Source: Microcella sp. (GTDB taxonomy: Bacteria > Actinomycetota > Actinomycetes > Actinomycetales > Microbacteriaceae). Taken from it: 64,000 bases of DNA. The notes under the pieces were generated by a model. The model saw only the letters and a program-made list of their open reading frames with translations. It did no database searches and had not been told where the DNA came from. Shown here in pieces: positions 1 through 8,918 of this stretch. The stretch spans positions 2,700,383-2,764,382 of the forward strand of contig NZ_CP075524.1 in assembly GCF_025808395.1 (NCBI RefSeq). The letters run 5' to 3'. How positions within the stretch are numbered: position 1 is the stretch's first letter; every line of letters begins with the position of its first letter. A program made the translations under genes and the position numbers.

Positions 1-2078
1 AACCGACTCGTCTCGACGAGCTCGGCAGCCATGACGGCGTCGGGCTGCTTCTTCGCGAGGCCCGAACCGGGAAAGAGTACGAAGCGGCGCTGGCGGGCGC
101 CGAGGTAGTCGCGCTTCGCGGCGTCTTTCAGGCCGATGTGGGAGAGGAGGCCGCTGAGGATGGCCTTGTGGATCGTGTCCGCGTCGATCGGACGATCCTC
201 AGTGACCCGACGGCCGGGACGGCCGTCGGCGCTGGCGTCGCGGCGGCGGCCAGAAATGGCCCCCGCTTTTCGCTCCAGCGCGCTGATCTGCCGCTCAACA
301 TCAGCCCACTCGCGAATGCGCAGGTAGTTGAGAAACTCGCTGCGCACCTCTTTGCGAAACTGGTTGCCGCTGAGTTCGCGCTGCCGCTTCTGCAGGTGGT
401 TCCAGAGGTTGAGCAGCGAGATGAAGTCGCTCGTCGGGTCTCGGAACCGGTTGTGCAGCTGGTCGGCGCGCTCGCGCTTCTCGACGGGGCGTTCGCGCGG
501 GTCTTGGATGCTCAGCCCCGCGACGATCGCGATGACCTCCCGCGCCACCCCGAGCCTCTGGGCCTCGACGACCATGCGCGCGTAGCGCGGGTCGAGCGGC
601 AGCTGCGCGATCTCGCGACCGATGCGGGTGATGCGGTGCGCCCCGTCTTTGAGTTCGACCGCGCTCAATTCCAGCAGCAGGACGAGCCCGTCGGCGATGC
701 CGCGCTTGTCGGGCGGCTGCAGAAACGGAAACTTCTGGATGTCGCCGAGCCCGAGCGAGATCATCTGCAGAATGACGGCCGCGAGGTTGGTGCGCAGAAT
801 CTCGGGGTCGGTGTACTCCGGACGCTTCGTGTAGTCGAGCTCGCTGTAGAGCCGAATCGCGATGCCCTCGCTCGTGCGCCCCGAGCGCCCCGATCGCTGG
901 TTGGCGCTCGCCTGCGAGATCGGCTCGATCGGCAGCCTCTGAACTTTCGCCCGTGCGCTGTAGCGACTGATGCGCGCGGTTCCGGTGTCGACGACGTAGC
1001 GAATGCCCGGCACAGTCAGGCTCGTCTCGGCCACGTTGGTGGCCAGAATGATGCGTCGACGGATGCCCGCAGGCGCCCGCTCGAACACCCGATGCTGCTC
1101 GGCCGCACTGAGCCGGCCGTACAGCGGAAGCACTTCGGTACCCGCGCCGCGCGGCCCCTGGCGGGCGAGGTGCCCGGTGAGGGCATCCGCCGCGTCGCGG
1201 ATCTCGTTCTCGCCGCTGAAGAACACCAGCACGTCGCCGTCGCCTTCGCGACCGAGCTCGTCGACCGCGGCGATGACGCCGTCGATCATGTCGATGGCTT
1301 CGCCCGGGGTGCTCGGGCCGTCGCTCTCGTCGTCGTCGGGGTCGGTGAGGTTCTCGGTGTCGGCGCCATCGGGGATGAGAGGGCGGTATCTGATCTCGAC
1401 GGGGAACGTACGCCCGCTCACCTCGATGATTGGCGCGGGGCTGCCGTCTGCGGCGGCGAAGTGCTTGGCGAAGCTCTCGGGGTCGATGGTGGCGGAGGTG
1501 ATGATGAGCTTCAGCTCGGGGCGGCGGGGGAGCAGTTGCTTGAGGTAGCCGAGCAAGAAGTCGATGGTGAGGCTGCGCTCGTGCGCTTCGTCGATGATGA
1601 TGGCGTCGTAGTTCTTGAGTTCGCGGTCTCCACGCAGGGCGGCGAGCAGGATGCCGTCGGTCATGAGCGTGACGCGCGTGTCTCGCCCGACCTGGTCGGT
1701 GAACCGCACCTTGTATCCGACGAGCCCGCCGAGCTCGGAGCTGAGCTCGTCGGCGACGCGTTCAGCGATCGTGCGGGCGGCGATGCGGCGCGGCTGCGTG
1801 TGGGCGATGCGCTCTCGGCCCAGCTCGAGCAGAATCTTGGGCAACTGGGTCGTCTTGCCCGAGCCCGTCTCGCCCGCGACGATGACGACCTGGTTCGCGG
1901 CGATCGCGGCGGCGATGTCGTCGCGCCGCTGCGACACCGGCAGGTCGGGCGGGTACTGGATGCTCAAGCCTGGCCGCGCACCCACCGGGCTCAACCCCGC
2001 CGTGCCGGCTGCACCCGCTGACCCGGTCGCGGGCGCTGCCGGCGGGCTAGCGGGCGAGGTGTCGTCGGGCGTGGTCAT
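1..2078 (-). CDS. hrpA: ATP-dependent RNA helicase, DEAH-box, HrpA type (3' end outside window)
   Basis: The reading frame starts at an ATG at 2078 and stays open on the minus strand to the window edge, giving about 692 codons; HrpA proteins are usually near 1300 residues, so roughly half is missing. Visible motifs in order are Walker A AGETGSGKTTQLPK (about residue 65), the DEAH box IIDEAHERS (about 158), SATIDPESF (about 190), NVAETSLTVPG and QRSGRSGRT. These define a 3'-to-5' DEAH RNA helicase core followed by the helicase-associated domain. The family acts on structured RNA or stalled ribosomes. The antisense strand is also open for a long way, but that is a GC-codon shadow. The start is supported by the short Pro/Ala/Ser-rich leader and the open intergenic region upstream. 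Confidence 0.9.
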   Translation of the reverse strand, partial: MTTPDDTSPASPPAAPATGSAGAAGTAGLSPVGARPGLSIQYPPDLPVSQRRDDIAAAIAANQVVIVAGETGSGKTTQLPKILLELGRERIAHTQPRRIAARTIAERVADELSSELGGLVGYKVRFTDQVGRDTRVTLMTDGILLAALRGDRELKNYDAIIIDEAHERSLTIDFLLGYLKQLLPRRPELKLIITSATIDPESFAKHFAAADGSPAPIIEVSGRTFPVEIRYRPLIPDGADTENLTDPDDDESDGPSTPGEAIDMIDGVIAAVDELGREGDGDVLVFFSGENEIRDAADALTGHLARQGPRGAGTEVLPLYGRLSAAEQHRVFERAPAGIRRRIILATNVAETSLTVPGIRYVVDTGTARISRYSARAKVQRLPIEPISQASANQRSGRSGRTSEGIAIRLYSELDYTKRPEYTDPEILRTNLAAVILQMISLGLGDIQKFPFLQPPDKRGIADGLVLLLELSAVELKDGAHRITRIGREIAQLPLDPRYARMVVEAQRLGVAREVIAIVAGLSIQDPRERPVEKRERADQLHNRFRDPTSDFISLLNLWNHLQKRQRELSGNQFRKEVRSEFLNYLRIREWADVERQISALERKAGAISGRRRDASADGRPGRRVTEDRPIDADTIHKAILSGLLSHIGLKDAAKRDYLGARQRRFVLFPGSGLAKKQPDAVMAAELVETSR

Positions 2079-2141
2079 GAGCCCTTCAGTCTAGGTTCCC
2101 TCGCCGAGCGAAGCACCCAGGGTGTCGCGCCTTCTCCCGAT

Positions 2142-2202
2142 CCCCTTCCAGAACAGCGGAACGCCTGACGCCGATTCACTCGTTCCGTTGTTCTGGAAGG
2201 GG
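2142..2202. repeat. Long intergenic inverted repeat (22-nt arms, 17-nt loop)
   Basis: The arms are 2142-2163 and 2181-2202. They match at 21 of 22 positions, and the one mismatch is a G opposite T, which would be a G.U pair in a plus-strand RNA. It lies between the divergent hrpA and gntR genes. No U tract follows, so it does not look like a simple terminator. It belongs to the set of long hyphenated palindromes seen in several gaps of this window. Confidence 0.8.
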
Positions 2203-2205
2203 GCC

Positions 2206-2269
2206 GCGCGGGGATGCCCACCCTCGCAGGGGAGCGGATCTGCGCGGGGATGCCCCCCTCGCAGGGGGA
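2206..2269. repeat. Two direct copies of a 28-bp GC-rich unit
   Basis: Near-identical units begin at 2206 and 2242, a period of 36. Each reads gcgcggggatgccc followed by a small cccctcgcagggg-type hairpin, and they differ by one base around the C run. They sit directly beside the long inverted repeat and upstream of the gntR operator region. Function unknown. Confidence 0.6.
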
Positions 2270-2292
2270 GGGGACACTCTCCGACGACCCTC

Positions 2293-2352
2293 TGTATACG
2301 AAAACTGCCTAGAATCAGAGATAGGTAGCGGTGAAGAGAGCGAATGTATACA
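2293..2352 (+). promoter_or_regulatory. Putative GntR operator pair (TGTATAC boxes) and promoter
   Basis: TGTATACG at 2293-2300 and the perfect palindrome TGTATACA at 2345-2352 lie 52 bp apart, about five helical turns. TGTATACA-like palindromes are typical sites for FCD-type GntR regulators. A possible -10 hexamer TAGAAT is at 2310-2315, between the boxes, with only a weak -35. The layout suggests autoregulation of gntR and control of prpDBC. The second box would lie inside the gene if the upstream GTG at 2331 were used, which favours the ATG at 2361. Confidence 0.5.
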
Positions 2353-2360
2353 TTGGAGAG

Positions 2361-3056
2361 ATGGCGACGGAAGCGGCGGTGACGACGCCCGGCGGGCTGA
2401 CGTCGGCCGACCGCGCCTTCGAGTCGCTGCGCACGCAGATCATCAACGGCGAGCTGGCGCCGGGCGCTCCGCTCACCGAGGTCGAGCAAGCCACCAGGCT
2501 CGGCGTCAGTCGCACTCCCGTGCGCGAGGCCTTCGGCCGCCTCATCGCCGCAGGGCTCGCGACCGAGCGCGGCCCCCGCACACTGCACGTCAGCCACATC
2601 GCACCCGACGACGTCAGCGCGCTCTTCGACCTGCGCCGCGCGCTCGACGAGCAGGCCGCACGGCTGGTCGCCCAGCGCGCCGACGACTCGGCACGGGCAC
2701 GCTTCCGCGAGCTCGCCGAACGATTCGGCGCGGTCGACGCGACGGCCCTGGCCGCCGACGACCCCCAGCGCCAGGGCTACTATGCCCTCGTCGCCGAGTT
2801 CGACGGCGCCCTCGACGACAGCTTGGCCACCACCCCCTACCTTGCCGCGGCGATCGCCAGCACCCGAGTGCACCTCGCGCGCGTGCGGCGCCTCGCCCGA
2901 GACGACGACGCACGCCTCGCGGCGAGCGCCGCCGAGCATGCAGCCATCGCCCGCGCCATCGCCGACGGCGACCCCGAACGCGCAGCCGCCGCAACCCGGC
3001 TGCACCTGCATGAAGCCCTCACGAGCATCCACCGCCACCTGAAGGAGAAGCCATGA
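2361..3056 (+). CDS. GntR-family transcriptional regulator (FCD type)
   Basis: 231 residues from the ATG at 2361; a GTG at 2331 would add ten residues but swallow the TGTATACA box. The N-terminal winged helix is clear (LRTQIINGELAPGAPLTEVE, then GVSRTPVREAFGRLIAAGL). The C-terminal part is a helical FCD-like ligand-binding domain ending in alternating Ala/Arg/His helices (AAEHAAIARAIADGD, then AAATRLHLHEAL), the pattern that carries metal and carboxylate ligands in this class. The stop codon overlaps the prpD start by 4 bp (ATGA), so it is translated with the methylcitrate operon. It is therefore the likely controller of prpDBC, perhaps sensing 2-methylcitrate. That role is inferred from context. 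Confidence 0.85.
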   Translation: MATEAAVTTPGGLTSADRAFESLRTQIINGELAPGAPLTEVEQATRLGVSRTPVREAFGRLIAAGLATERGPRTLHVSHIAPDDVSALFDLRRALDEQAARLVAQRADDSARARFRELAERFGAVDATALAADDPQRQGYYALVAEFDGALDDSLATTPYLAAAIASTRVHLARVRRLARDDDARLAASAAEHAAIARAIADGDPERAAAATRLHLHEALTSIHRHLKEKP

Positions 3057-4564
3057 CGACCACGCACCCCGTGCGCACCTACAAGAGCAGCGAGCCCCTC
3101 GCCGCCGCCGACCAGCTCGCCGGCAGACTCGCCGCCCTCGCCGCCGAGCAAGACCGACCGCTCGACGAGAAGAGCGTCGACATGGTCATCAACCGCGTCA
3201 TCGACAACGCCGCCGTCGCCACCGCGAGCCTCGGACGCGCGCCCGTCATCGCAGCCCGCGGTCAAGCCGAAGCGCACCCCTACACTCCGGGAGCGACCGT
3301 GTTCGGTCTGGCCCCCGAGCGCACGGTCAGCCCGGAGTGGGCCGCCTGGGCCAACGGCGTCGCCGTGCGCGAGCTCGACTACCACGACACCTTCCTCGCG
3401 GCCGACTACTCGCACCCCGCGGACAACATTCCGCCGATCGTCGCCGTCGCGCAGCACACCGGCCAGAACGGCGCGCAACTGCTGAAGGGTCTGCTCACCG
3501 GCTACGAGATTCAGATCGACCTCGTGCGCGCCATCTGCCTGCACGAGCACAAGATCGACCACGTCGCCCACCTCGGCCCCAGCGCCGCGGCCGGCATCGG
3601 CACGATGCTTCGGCTGCCGTCCGAGACCATCTTCCAAGCCATCGGTCAAGCGCTGCACACGACCACCGCGACGCGGCAGTCGCGCAAGGGTGAGATCTCG
3701 ACCTGGAAGGCGCACGCTCCCGCCTTCGCCGGCAAGATGGCCGTCGAAGCCGTCGACCGCGCCATGCGCGGCCAGACCAGCCCGAGCCCCATCTACGAAG
3801 GCGAAGACGGCGTCATCGCGTGGATGCTCGGCGGCCCCACCGCGCGCTACGAGGTGCCCCTGCCCGACAGCGGCGAACCACTCACCGGCATTCTCGACAG
3901 CTACACGAAAGAGCACTCCGCCGAATACCAGGCGCAGGCCTGGATCGACCTCGCACGCCGTCTCGGCGCAGAGCGCCCCGAGCTGCGCGACCCCGCCAAC
4001 ATCACGAGCATCGTGCTGCACACGAGCCACCACACGCACTACGTCATCGGGTCAGGAGCCAACGACCCGCAGAAGTACGACCCCACGGCCAGTCGCGAGA
4101 CGCTCGACCACTCGATTCCGTACATCGTCGCCGTCGCGCTGCAAGACGGGGCGTGGCACCACGTCGACTCCTACGCCCCCGAGCGCGCAGCGCGCCCCGA
4201 CACGGTCGCGCTGTGGCAGAAGATCACGACCACCGAAGACGCAGAGTGGACCCGCCGCTACCACTCGCTCGACCTCAGCGAGAAGGCGTTCGGCGGCCGC
4301 ATCGAGATCGAGCTGAGCGACGGCTCGCGCGTCGTCGACGAGATCGCGGTGGCCGACGCGCACCCCCTCGGCGCCCGGCCCTTCGGTCGCGCCGAATACG
4401 TGGCGAAGTTCAGGATGCTCGCGGAGGGCATCCTGCACCCCGACGAGATCGACCGCTTCCTCGATGTCGCCCAGCGACTGCCCGAGCTGACCCCCGACGA
4501 GGTGCGCGCTCTCACCGTGACTGCCGCGACACCCGTGCCGGCCGCCCCGAAAGGTCTCTTCTGA
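3053..4564 (+). CDS. prpD: 2-methylcitrate dehydratase, MmgE/PrpD family
   Basis: 503 residues, a full-length MmgE/PrpD protein. Typical segments include the N-terminal DYHDTFLAADYSHPADNIPP, GYEIQIDLVRAICLHEHKID, the region HLGPSAAAGIGTMLRLP, and KAHAPAFAGKMAVEA. PrpD dehydrates 2-methylcitrate to 2-methyl-cis-aconitate in the cytoplasm. The start overlaps the gntR stop (ATGA) and the stop overlaps prpB by 1 nt, so the genes form a coupled operon. No acnD or prpF is nearby, so hydration to methylisocitrate must use an aconitase encoded elsewhere. Confidence 0.93.
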   Translation: MTTTHPVRTYKSSEPLAAADQLAGRLAALAAEQDRPLDEKSVDMVINRVIDNAAVATASLGRAPVIAARGQAEAHPYTPGATVFGLAPERTVSPEWAAWANGVAVRELDYHDTFLAADYSHPADNIPPIVAVAQHTGQNGAQLLKGLLTGYEIQIDLVRAICLHEHKIDHVAHLGPSAAAGIGTMLRLPSETIFQAIGQALHTTTATRQSRKGEISTWKAHAPAFAGKMAVEAVDRAMRGQTSPSPIYEGEDGVIAWMLGGPTARYEVPLPDSGEPLTGILDSYTKEHSAEYQAQAWIDLARRLGAERPELRDPANITSIVLHTSHHTHYVIGSGANDPQKYDPTASRETLDHSIPYIVAVALQDGAWHHVDSYAPERAARPDTVALWQKITTTEDAEWTRRYHSLDLSEKAFGGRIEIELSDGSRVVDEIAVADAHPLGARPFGRAEYVAKFRMLAEGILHPDEIDRFLDVAQRLPELTPDEVRALTVTAATPVPAAPKGLF

Positions 4565-5460
4565 TGCTGTCGACGAGCACCACGCCGAACCAGCGCAGGC
4601 AGGCCCTTCGCGCCGGGCTCGCGAGCGGGCGCCTGCAGGTGCTGCCGGGCGCCTTCACGCCGCTCAGCATCCGGCTGATCGAAGACAAGGGATTCGACGG
4701 GGCCTACATCTCGGGTGCCGTCATGGCCGCCGAGCTGGGGCTGCCCGACATCGGCCTCACGACGCTCAGCGAAGTCGCCCAGCGCGCGCACCAGATCAGC
4801 CGCATGAGCGACCTGCCGACCCTCGTCGACGCCGACACCGGATTCGGTGAGCCCATGAACGTGGCCCGCACGGTGCACGAACTCGAAGATGCGGGTGTGG
4901 CCGGGCTGCACCTCGAAGACCAGGTCAACCCCAAGCGCTGCGGTCACCTCGATGGCAAGGCGGTCGTCGACACCGACACGGCAGTCAAGCGCATTCGCGC
5001 GGCCGTCGACGCCCGCCGTGACGCCGACCTCGTCATCATGGCGCGCACCGACATTCGCGGGGTGGAGGGCCTCGACGCCGCGATCGACCGCGCGAAGGCC
5101 CTGCAAGACGCCGGCGCCGACGCGATCTTCCCTGAAGCGATGGCGAGCCTCGACGAGTTCGCCGCGATGCGCGCGGCCGTCCGTGTGCCGATCTTGGCCA
5201 ACATGACCGAGTTCGGCAAGAGCGCGCTCTTCACACATCGGCAGCTCGCCGACGTCGGGGTCAACCTCGTGATCCATCCCGTCTCGCTGCTGCGCATTGC
5301 CTTCGGCGCGATCGAGCGCGGGCTCGAAACTCTGCAATCGACCGGAACCCTCGACTCTGAGGTGCCCGGCATGCAGACTCGAGGCAGGCTCTACGAATTG
5401 CTCGATTATGAGGCGTACAACGCGTTCGACTCGAGCATCTATACCTATAACGGCCGCTAG
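4564..5460 (+). CDS. prpB: 2-methylisocitrate lyase
   Basis: 298 residues, isocitrate-lyase/PEP-mutase fold. The catalytic loop KRCGH (residues 124-128, active Cys126) is present, as are DADTGFGEPMNV and the downstream metal-site segment DLVIMARTD. The enzyme cleaves 2-methylisocitrate to pyruvate and succinate, the last step of the methylcitrate cycle. The ATG overlaps the prpD TGA by one base. KRCGH instead of the KKCGH of isocitrate lyases and PrpB in other bacteria is a conservative change. Confidence 0.93.
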   Translation: MLSTSTTPNQRRQALRAGLASGRLQVLPGAFTPLSIRLIEDKGFDGAYISGAVMAAELGLPDIGLTTLSEVAQRAHQISRMSDLPTLVDADTGFGEPMNVARTVHELEDAGVAGLHLEDQVNPKRCGHLDGKAVVDTDTAVKRIRAAVDARRDADLVIMARTDIRGVEGLDAAIDRAKALQDAGADAIFPEAMASLDEFAAMRAAVRVPILANMTEFGKSALFTHRQLADVGVNLVIHPVSLLRIAFGAIERGLETLQSTGTLDSEVPGMQTRGRLYELLDYEAYNAFDSSIYTYNGR

Positions 5461-5504
5461 ACGCGGCCTCGCACCTACACCGGTCAGTAACCCAAGGAGA
5501 CCCC

Positions 5505-6635
5505 ATGACTGAGACCGAGATTCGCAAGGGCCTGGCCGGAGTCGTCGTCGACTCCACCGCCATCAGCAAGGTCAACCCCGAGACCAATTCGCTGCTCTAC
5601 CGCGGCTACCCCGTGCAAGAACTTGCCGACCGATGCACCGCAGAAGAGGTGGCATACCTGCTCTGGCACGGCGAGCTGCCGACGCCCGAGCAGCTCGCTG
5701 AGTTCGAGTCGTTCGAGCGCTCACTGCGCCCAATGCACCCGAGCGTGAAGAGTGTCATCGACGAGCTGCCGCTCAGCGCGCACCCGATGGACGTCGTGCG
5801 CACGGCGGTGAGCGTGCTCGGTGCCCTCGACGAGACCCTCACGACCGATGCCAGCTGGATCGATGCCGACCTCACGCTCGAGCGCAGCATCCGACTGTGG
5901 GCGCAGCTGCCGGCGATCGTCGCTTACGCGCAGCGTCGTCTGCGCGGCGAGCACCTCGTCGAGCCGCGCGACGACCTCGGGTATTCGGCGAACTTCTTGC
6001 ACATGGCCTTCGGTGAGGTTCCCGAACTGGTCGTCGTCGAAGCCTTCGACGTGTCAATGACGCTCTACGCCGAGCACTCGTTCAACGCCTCGACCTTCAC
6101 CGGTCGCGTCATCACCTCGACCCTGAGCGACGTCTACAGTGCCGTCACCGGTGCGATCGGCGCTCTCAAGGGCCCCCTTCACGGCGGAGCGAACGAAGCC
6201 GTCATGCACGTCTTCCGCGAGATCGGCACGGCGGATGCTGCGCCGAAGTGGCTCACCGAATCACTCGCGGCGAAGCGCAAGATCATGGGTTTCGGCCACC
6301 GGGTCTACAAGAACGGAGACTCGCGGGTTCCGACGATGAAGGCCGCTCTCGAGACCCTCGTCGCGCACTACGAGCGGCCCGACGTGCTCGACCTGTATGA
6401 CGCGCTCGAGAAGGCGATGGACGACGCGAAAGGCATCAAGCCGAACCTCGACTACCCCTCGGGGCCGGCTTACGACCTCATGGGTTTCGACACCACCATC
6501 TTCACGCCGCTCTTCATCGCCGCGCGCGTCACCGGATGGACGGCGCACGTCATCGAGCAGCTCAAAGCCAACGCGCTCATCAGGCCGCTCAGTGCCTACA
6601 CCGGGCCGGAGCAACGGGAAGTGCCAGGCGGCTGA
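5505..6635 (+). CDS. prpC: 2-methylcitrate synthase / citrate synthase family
   Basis: 376 residues, the length of short bacterial citrate and methylcitrate synthases. The family signature GHRVYKNGDSRV starts at residue 264, and active-site segments LKGPLHGGANEAVM and PNLDYPSGPAYDLMGF are clear. A strong AAGGAG at 5494-5499 precedes the ATG. It condenses propionyl-CoA with oxaloacetate; placement directly after prpB makes methylcitrate synthase more likely than housekeeping citrate synthase, although such enzymes often use acetyl-CoA too. Confidence 0.92.
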   Translation: MTETEIRKGLAGVVVDSTAISKVNPETNSLLYRGYPVQELADRCTAEEVAYLLWHGELPTPEQLAEFESFERSLRPMHPSVKSVIDELPLSAHPMDVVRTAVSVLGALDETLTTDASWIDADLTLERSIRLWAQLPAIVAYAQRRLRGEHLVEPRDDLGYSANFLHMAFGEVPELVVVEAFDVSMTLYAEHSFNASTFTGRVITSTLSDVYSAVTGAIGALKGPLHGGANEAVMHVFREIGTADAAPKWLTESLAAKRKIMGFGHRVYKNGDSRVPTMKAALETLVAHYERPDVLDLYDALEKAMDDAKGIKPNLDYPSGPAYDLMGFDTTIFTPLFIAARVTGWTAHVIEQLKANALIRPLSAYTGPEQREVPGG

Positions 6636-6649
6636 GAGAGAATAGGTGC

Positions 6650-7492
6650 ATGACTGAAGCGATCGCGACTCCGCACCTCACCCTCAACGACGGCACGAGC
6701 ATCCCGCAATTGGGGCTCGGAGTCTTTCTCGTCGAGCCCGATGAGGCTGAGCGTATCGTCACCGACGCTCTCGAGATCGGCTACCGCCACATCGACACCG
6801 CGCGCATCTACAAGAACGAAGAAGGCGTCGGCCGAGCCATTGCGGCGAGTGCCGTGCCGCGCGAAGAGATCTTCGTGACGACCAAGCTGTGGAACAGCGA
6901 CCAGGGGCGCGACACCGCGCGAGCAGCGCTCGAGAAGAGCCTCGAGCGGCTCGGGCTCGACCACGTCGACCTCTACCTCATCCACTGGCCCTCGCCGAAG
7001 CACGGCAAGCACGTCGAGTCGTGGGAGGCTCTCATCGAGCTGCGAGACGCGGGCCTCGCGACGTCGATCGGCGTCTCGAACTTCATGCAGACCCACCTCG
7101 ACGACCTCGCCGCCGCCACCGATGTGGTGCCCGCGGTCAACCAGGTCGAGCTGCACCCGGCCTTCCAGCAGCGCGACCTGCGGGCCTTTCACGCCGAGCG
7201 GGGCATTCTCACCGAAGCGTGGGGCCCGCTCGGCCAGGGCAAATACGAGCTCGCTGAGTTGCCCGGGCTCACCGAGATTGCCGCGCGGCACGAGAAGACC
7301 GTGCAGCAGGTGGCGATTCGCTGGCACCTGCAAGAGGGCATCATCGTGTTTCCGAAGACCACTCGCTCTGAGCGCATGATCGAGAACGCGACCGTGTTCG
7401 ACTTCGAGCTGAGCGACGACGAGATGGCGACGATCGCCGCGTGCGACCGCGAACTGCGCGTCGGCGCGCACCCGCTCAATACTGACTTCTAG
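6650..7492 (+). CDS. Aldo/keto reductase (2,5-diketogluconate reductase-like)
   Basis: 280 residues, a complete AKR TIM barrel. The catalytic tetrad is visible: D49 and Y54 (HIDTARIYKNEEGVG), K79 (VTTKLWNSD) and H112 (LYLIHWPSPK). The C-terminal cofactor segment IVFPKTTRSERMIEN matches NADPH-dependent AKRs. The AKR5-like sequence suggests reduction of small ketones or aldehydes; the substrate cannot be told. The ATG at 6650 lies 14 bp after prpC, preceded by a weak AGAGAGAATAGG stretch, so it may be cotranscribed with prpC. Confidence 0.9.
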   Translation: MTEAIATPHLTLNDGTSIPQLGLGVFLVEPDEAERIVTDALEIGYRHIDTARIYKNEEGVGRAIAASAVPREEIFVTTKLWNSDQGRDTARAALEKSLERLGLDHVDLYLIHWPSPKHGKHVESWEALIELRDAGLATSIGVSNFMQTHLDDLAAATDVVPAVNQVELHPAFQQRDLRAFHAERGILTEAWGPLGQGKYELAELPGLTEIAARHEKTVQQVAIRWHLQEGIIVFPKTTRSERMIENATVFDFELSDDEMATIAACDRELRVGAHPLNTDF

Positions 7493-7496
7493 TCCG

Positions 7497-8918
7497 ATGT
7501 CGACGGCTCTTATCGACGAGGTGCTGGCCTGGAGCGACCGTCGACCAGACGCGCCCGCCATCGTCTCGACGCGGCTGAGCATGACCTTTGGCGAGCTCGG
7601 ATCGGCGGTGCGCCGAACTGCGTCGCGATTGCGACAGCTCGGGGTGAAGCCGGGCGACGTCATCGGTCTGCATGCGGTGCCGGAATGGGAGGCCGTGCTC
7701 ACGCTCGCGGTGCTGCACGAGGGGGCCGCGTCGTTGCACGCGAGTGCTCCGGTCGGGGCTGCATACAGCGACCGCATCGCGGTGCACCTCGGGCGAGCGC
7801 CGGGTTCGACCGAAGCTGCTGGACGCACGGTAGAGGTCGACGAGCGGTTCATCGCGTCGCTGGGCGCCGTGAACCCGTGCATCGACCCTCGACCCGTCGC
7901 TGCCGACGGCGTCGTGCGCATCGTCTTCTCGAGCGGCACGACGGGCACTCCCAAGGGCATCGCCTTCACCGAGAGCGCTCTGCGCGCGCGCACCAATTCG
8001 GCGAGGTCGAACTGGATGCCCGCTGATCCGTTCTTCTGCCTGCTCGGCATCGACACGGTCTCGGGTTTTCAGACTTTCGCCTGGAGCATGCTCCACGGCG
8101 AGCCGTGGATCGTGCCCGGCGACGGTCGTTCCAATGCCGAGCTCATGCGCCGGGGAGCCGTGCGCTCGATCAAGACGTCGCCCGCACGCTTGGCCGAACT
8201 GCTCGACGCCATCGAGCCGACGGGCGCATTGCCAGCGCTTGAGACAGTGCAGGTCGCCGGTTCGCTGCTGAGCGCGATCCTGATCCGTCGCTGCGAGACG
8301 CTGACGGGCGTGCGGCCGGTCTACCTCTACGGTTCGACTGAAGCGGGCACGATCACCTTCGGACCAGCAGATCCTGAATGCCCGGCGCGACTTGGCGCAG
8401 TGGTTGATGGGGCTGAACTGCGCGTGCTCGACGACAATGGTCGGCCGGTCGACGAGGCCGGCAGGATCGGCGTCATCGAGTACCGCACGGCTGCAACAGC
8501 CGACGCATACTGGGGGCGCGCCGTCGAGCCGTCGCCGTTTCGCGACGGCTGGTTCCGCCCGGGCGATCGTGGCTCGCTCGACGAGGCTGGCGTGCTCGAG
8601 CTCGTCGGCCGAACCGATGACCTCATCAATGTCGGTGGCTCAAAAGTGAACCTCGCCGACCTCGATCGGCGGCTCGCTGAGCTCGACATTCTGCGCGATG
8701 CTGCGACGTTTGCGTACGACCTGCCTGGCGGGGTCGCGGCCATCAGCGTCGTGTACGCCTCCGACAACGCCTTGACCTCTGACACATTCGCTCTGCGAAT
8801 ACGCAGCGCCATCCCCGGCGTTGACATCCGTTCCTTCATTCGCGTCGATACCATTCCGCGCAATCCGCGCGGTAAGGTCTCGAGACAGCAACTCGCCGCA
8901 CTCTTGGGAGAATCATGA
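7497..8918 (+). CDS. AMP-forming acyl-CoA ligase-like protein (ANL superfamily)
   Basis: 473 residues. The AMP-binding P-loop SSGTTGTPKG is at about residues 145-154, followed by YGSTEAGT (A5-type motif) and the hinge region GWFRPGDRG, with the C-terminal subdomain FIRVDTIPRNPRGKVSR carrying the usual late Lys. All parts for adenylation of a carboxylic acid are present, but the protein is shorter than acetyl- or propionyl-CoA synthetases (about 630). The gene follows the AKR by 4 bp and overlaps the next gene by ATGA. Closeness to prpDBC allows a role in activating propionate or another short acid, but the substrate is not shown by the sequence. Confidence 0.85.
   Translation: MSTALIDEVLAWSDRRPDAPAIVSTRLSMTFGELGSAVRRTASRLRQLGVKPGDVIGLHAVPEWEAVLTLAVLHEGAASLHASAPVGAAYSDRIAVHLGRAPGSTEAAGRTVEVDERFIASLGAVNPCIDPRPVAADGVVRIVFSSGTTGTPKGIAFTESALRARTNSARSNWMPADPFFCLLGIDTVSGFQTFAWSMLHGEPWIVPGDGRSNAELMRRGAVRSIKTSPARLAELLDAIEPTGALPALETVQVAGSLLSAILIRRCETLTGVRPVYLYGSTEAGTITFGPADPECPARLGAVVDGAELRVLDDNGRPVDEAGRIGVIEYRTAATADAYWGRAVEPSPFRDGWFRPGDRGSLDEAGVLELVGRTDDLINVGGSKVNLADLDRRLAELDILRDAATFAYDLPGGVAAISVVYASDNALTSDTFALRIRSAIPGVDIRSFIRVDTIPRNPRGKVSRQQLAALLGES

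Noticed and set aside
138..2021. 627-codon open frame on the plus strand
   Set aside because: It is antisense to the hrpA gene, whose helicase motifs are certain. The product has no sensible domains; open antisense frames are expected in GC-rich genes.
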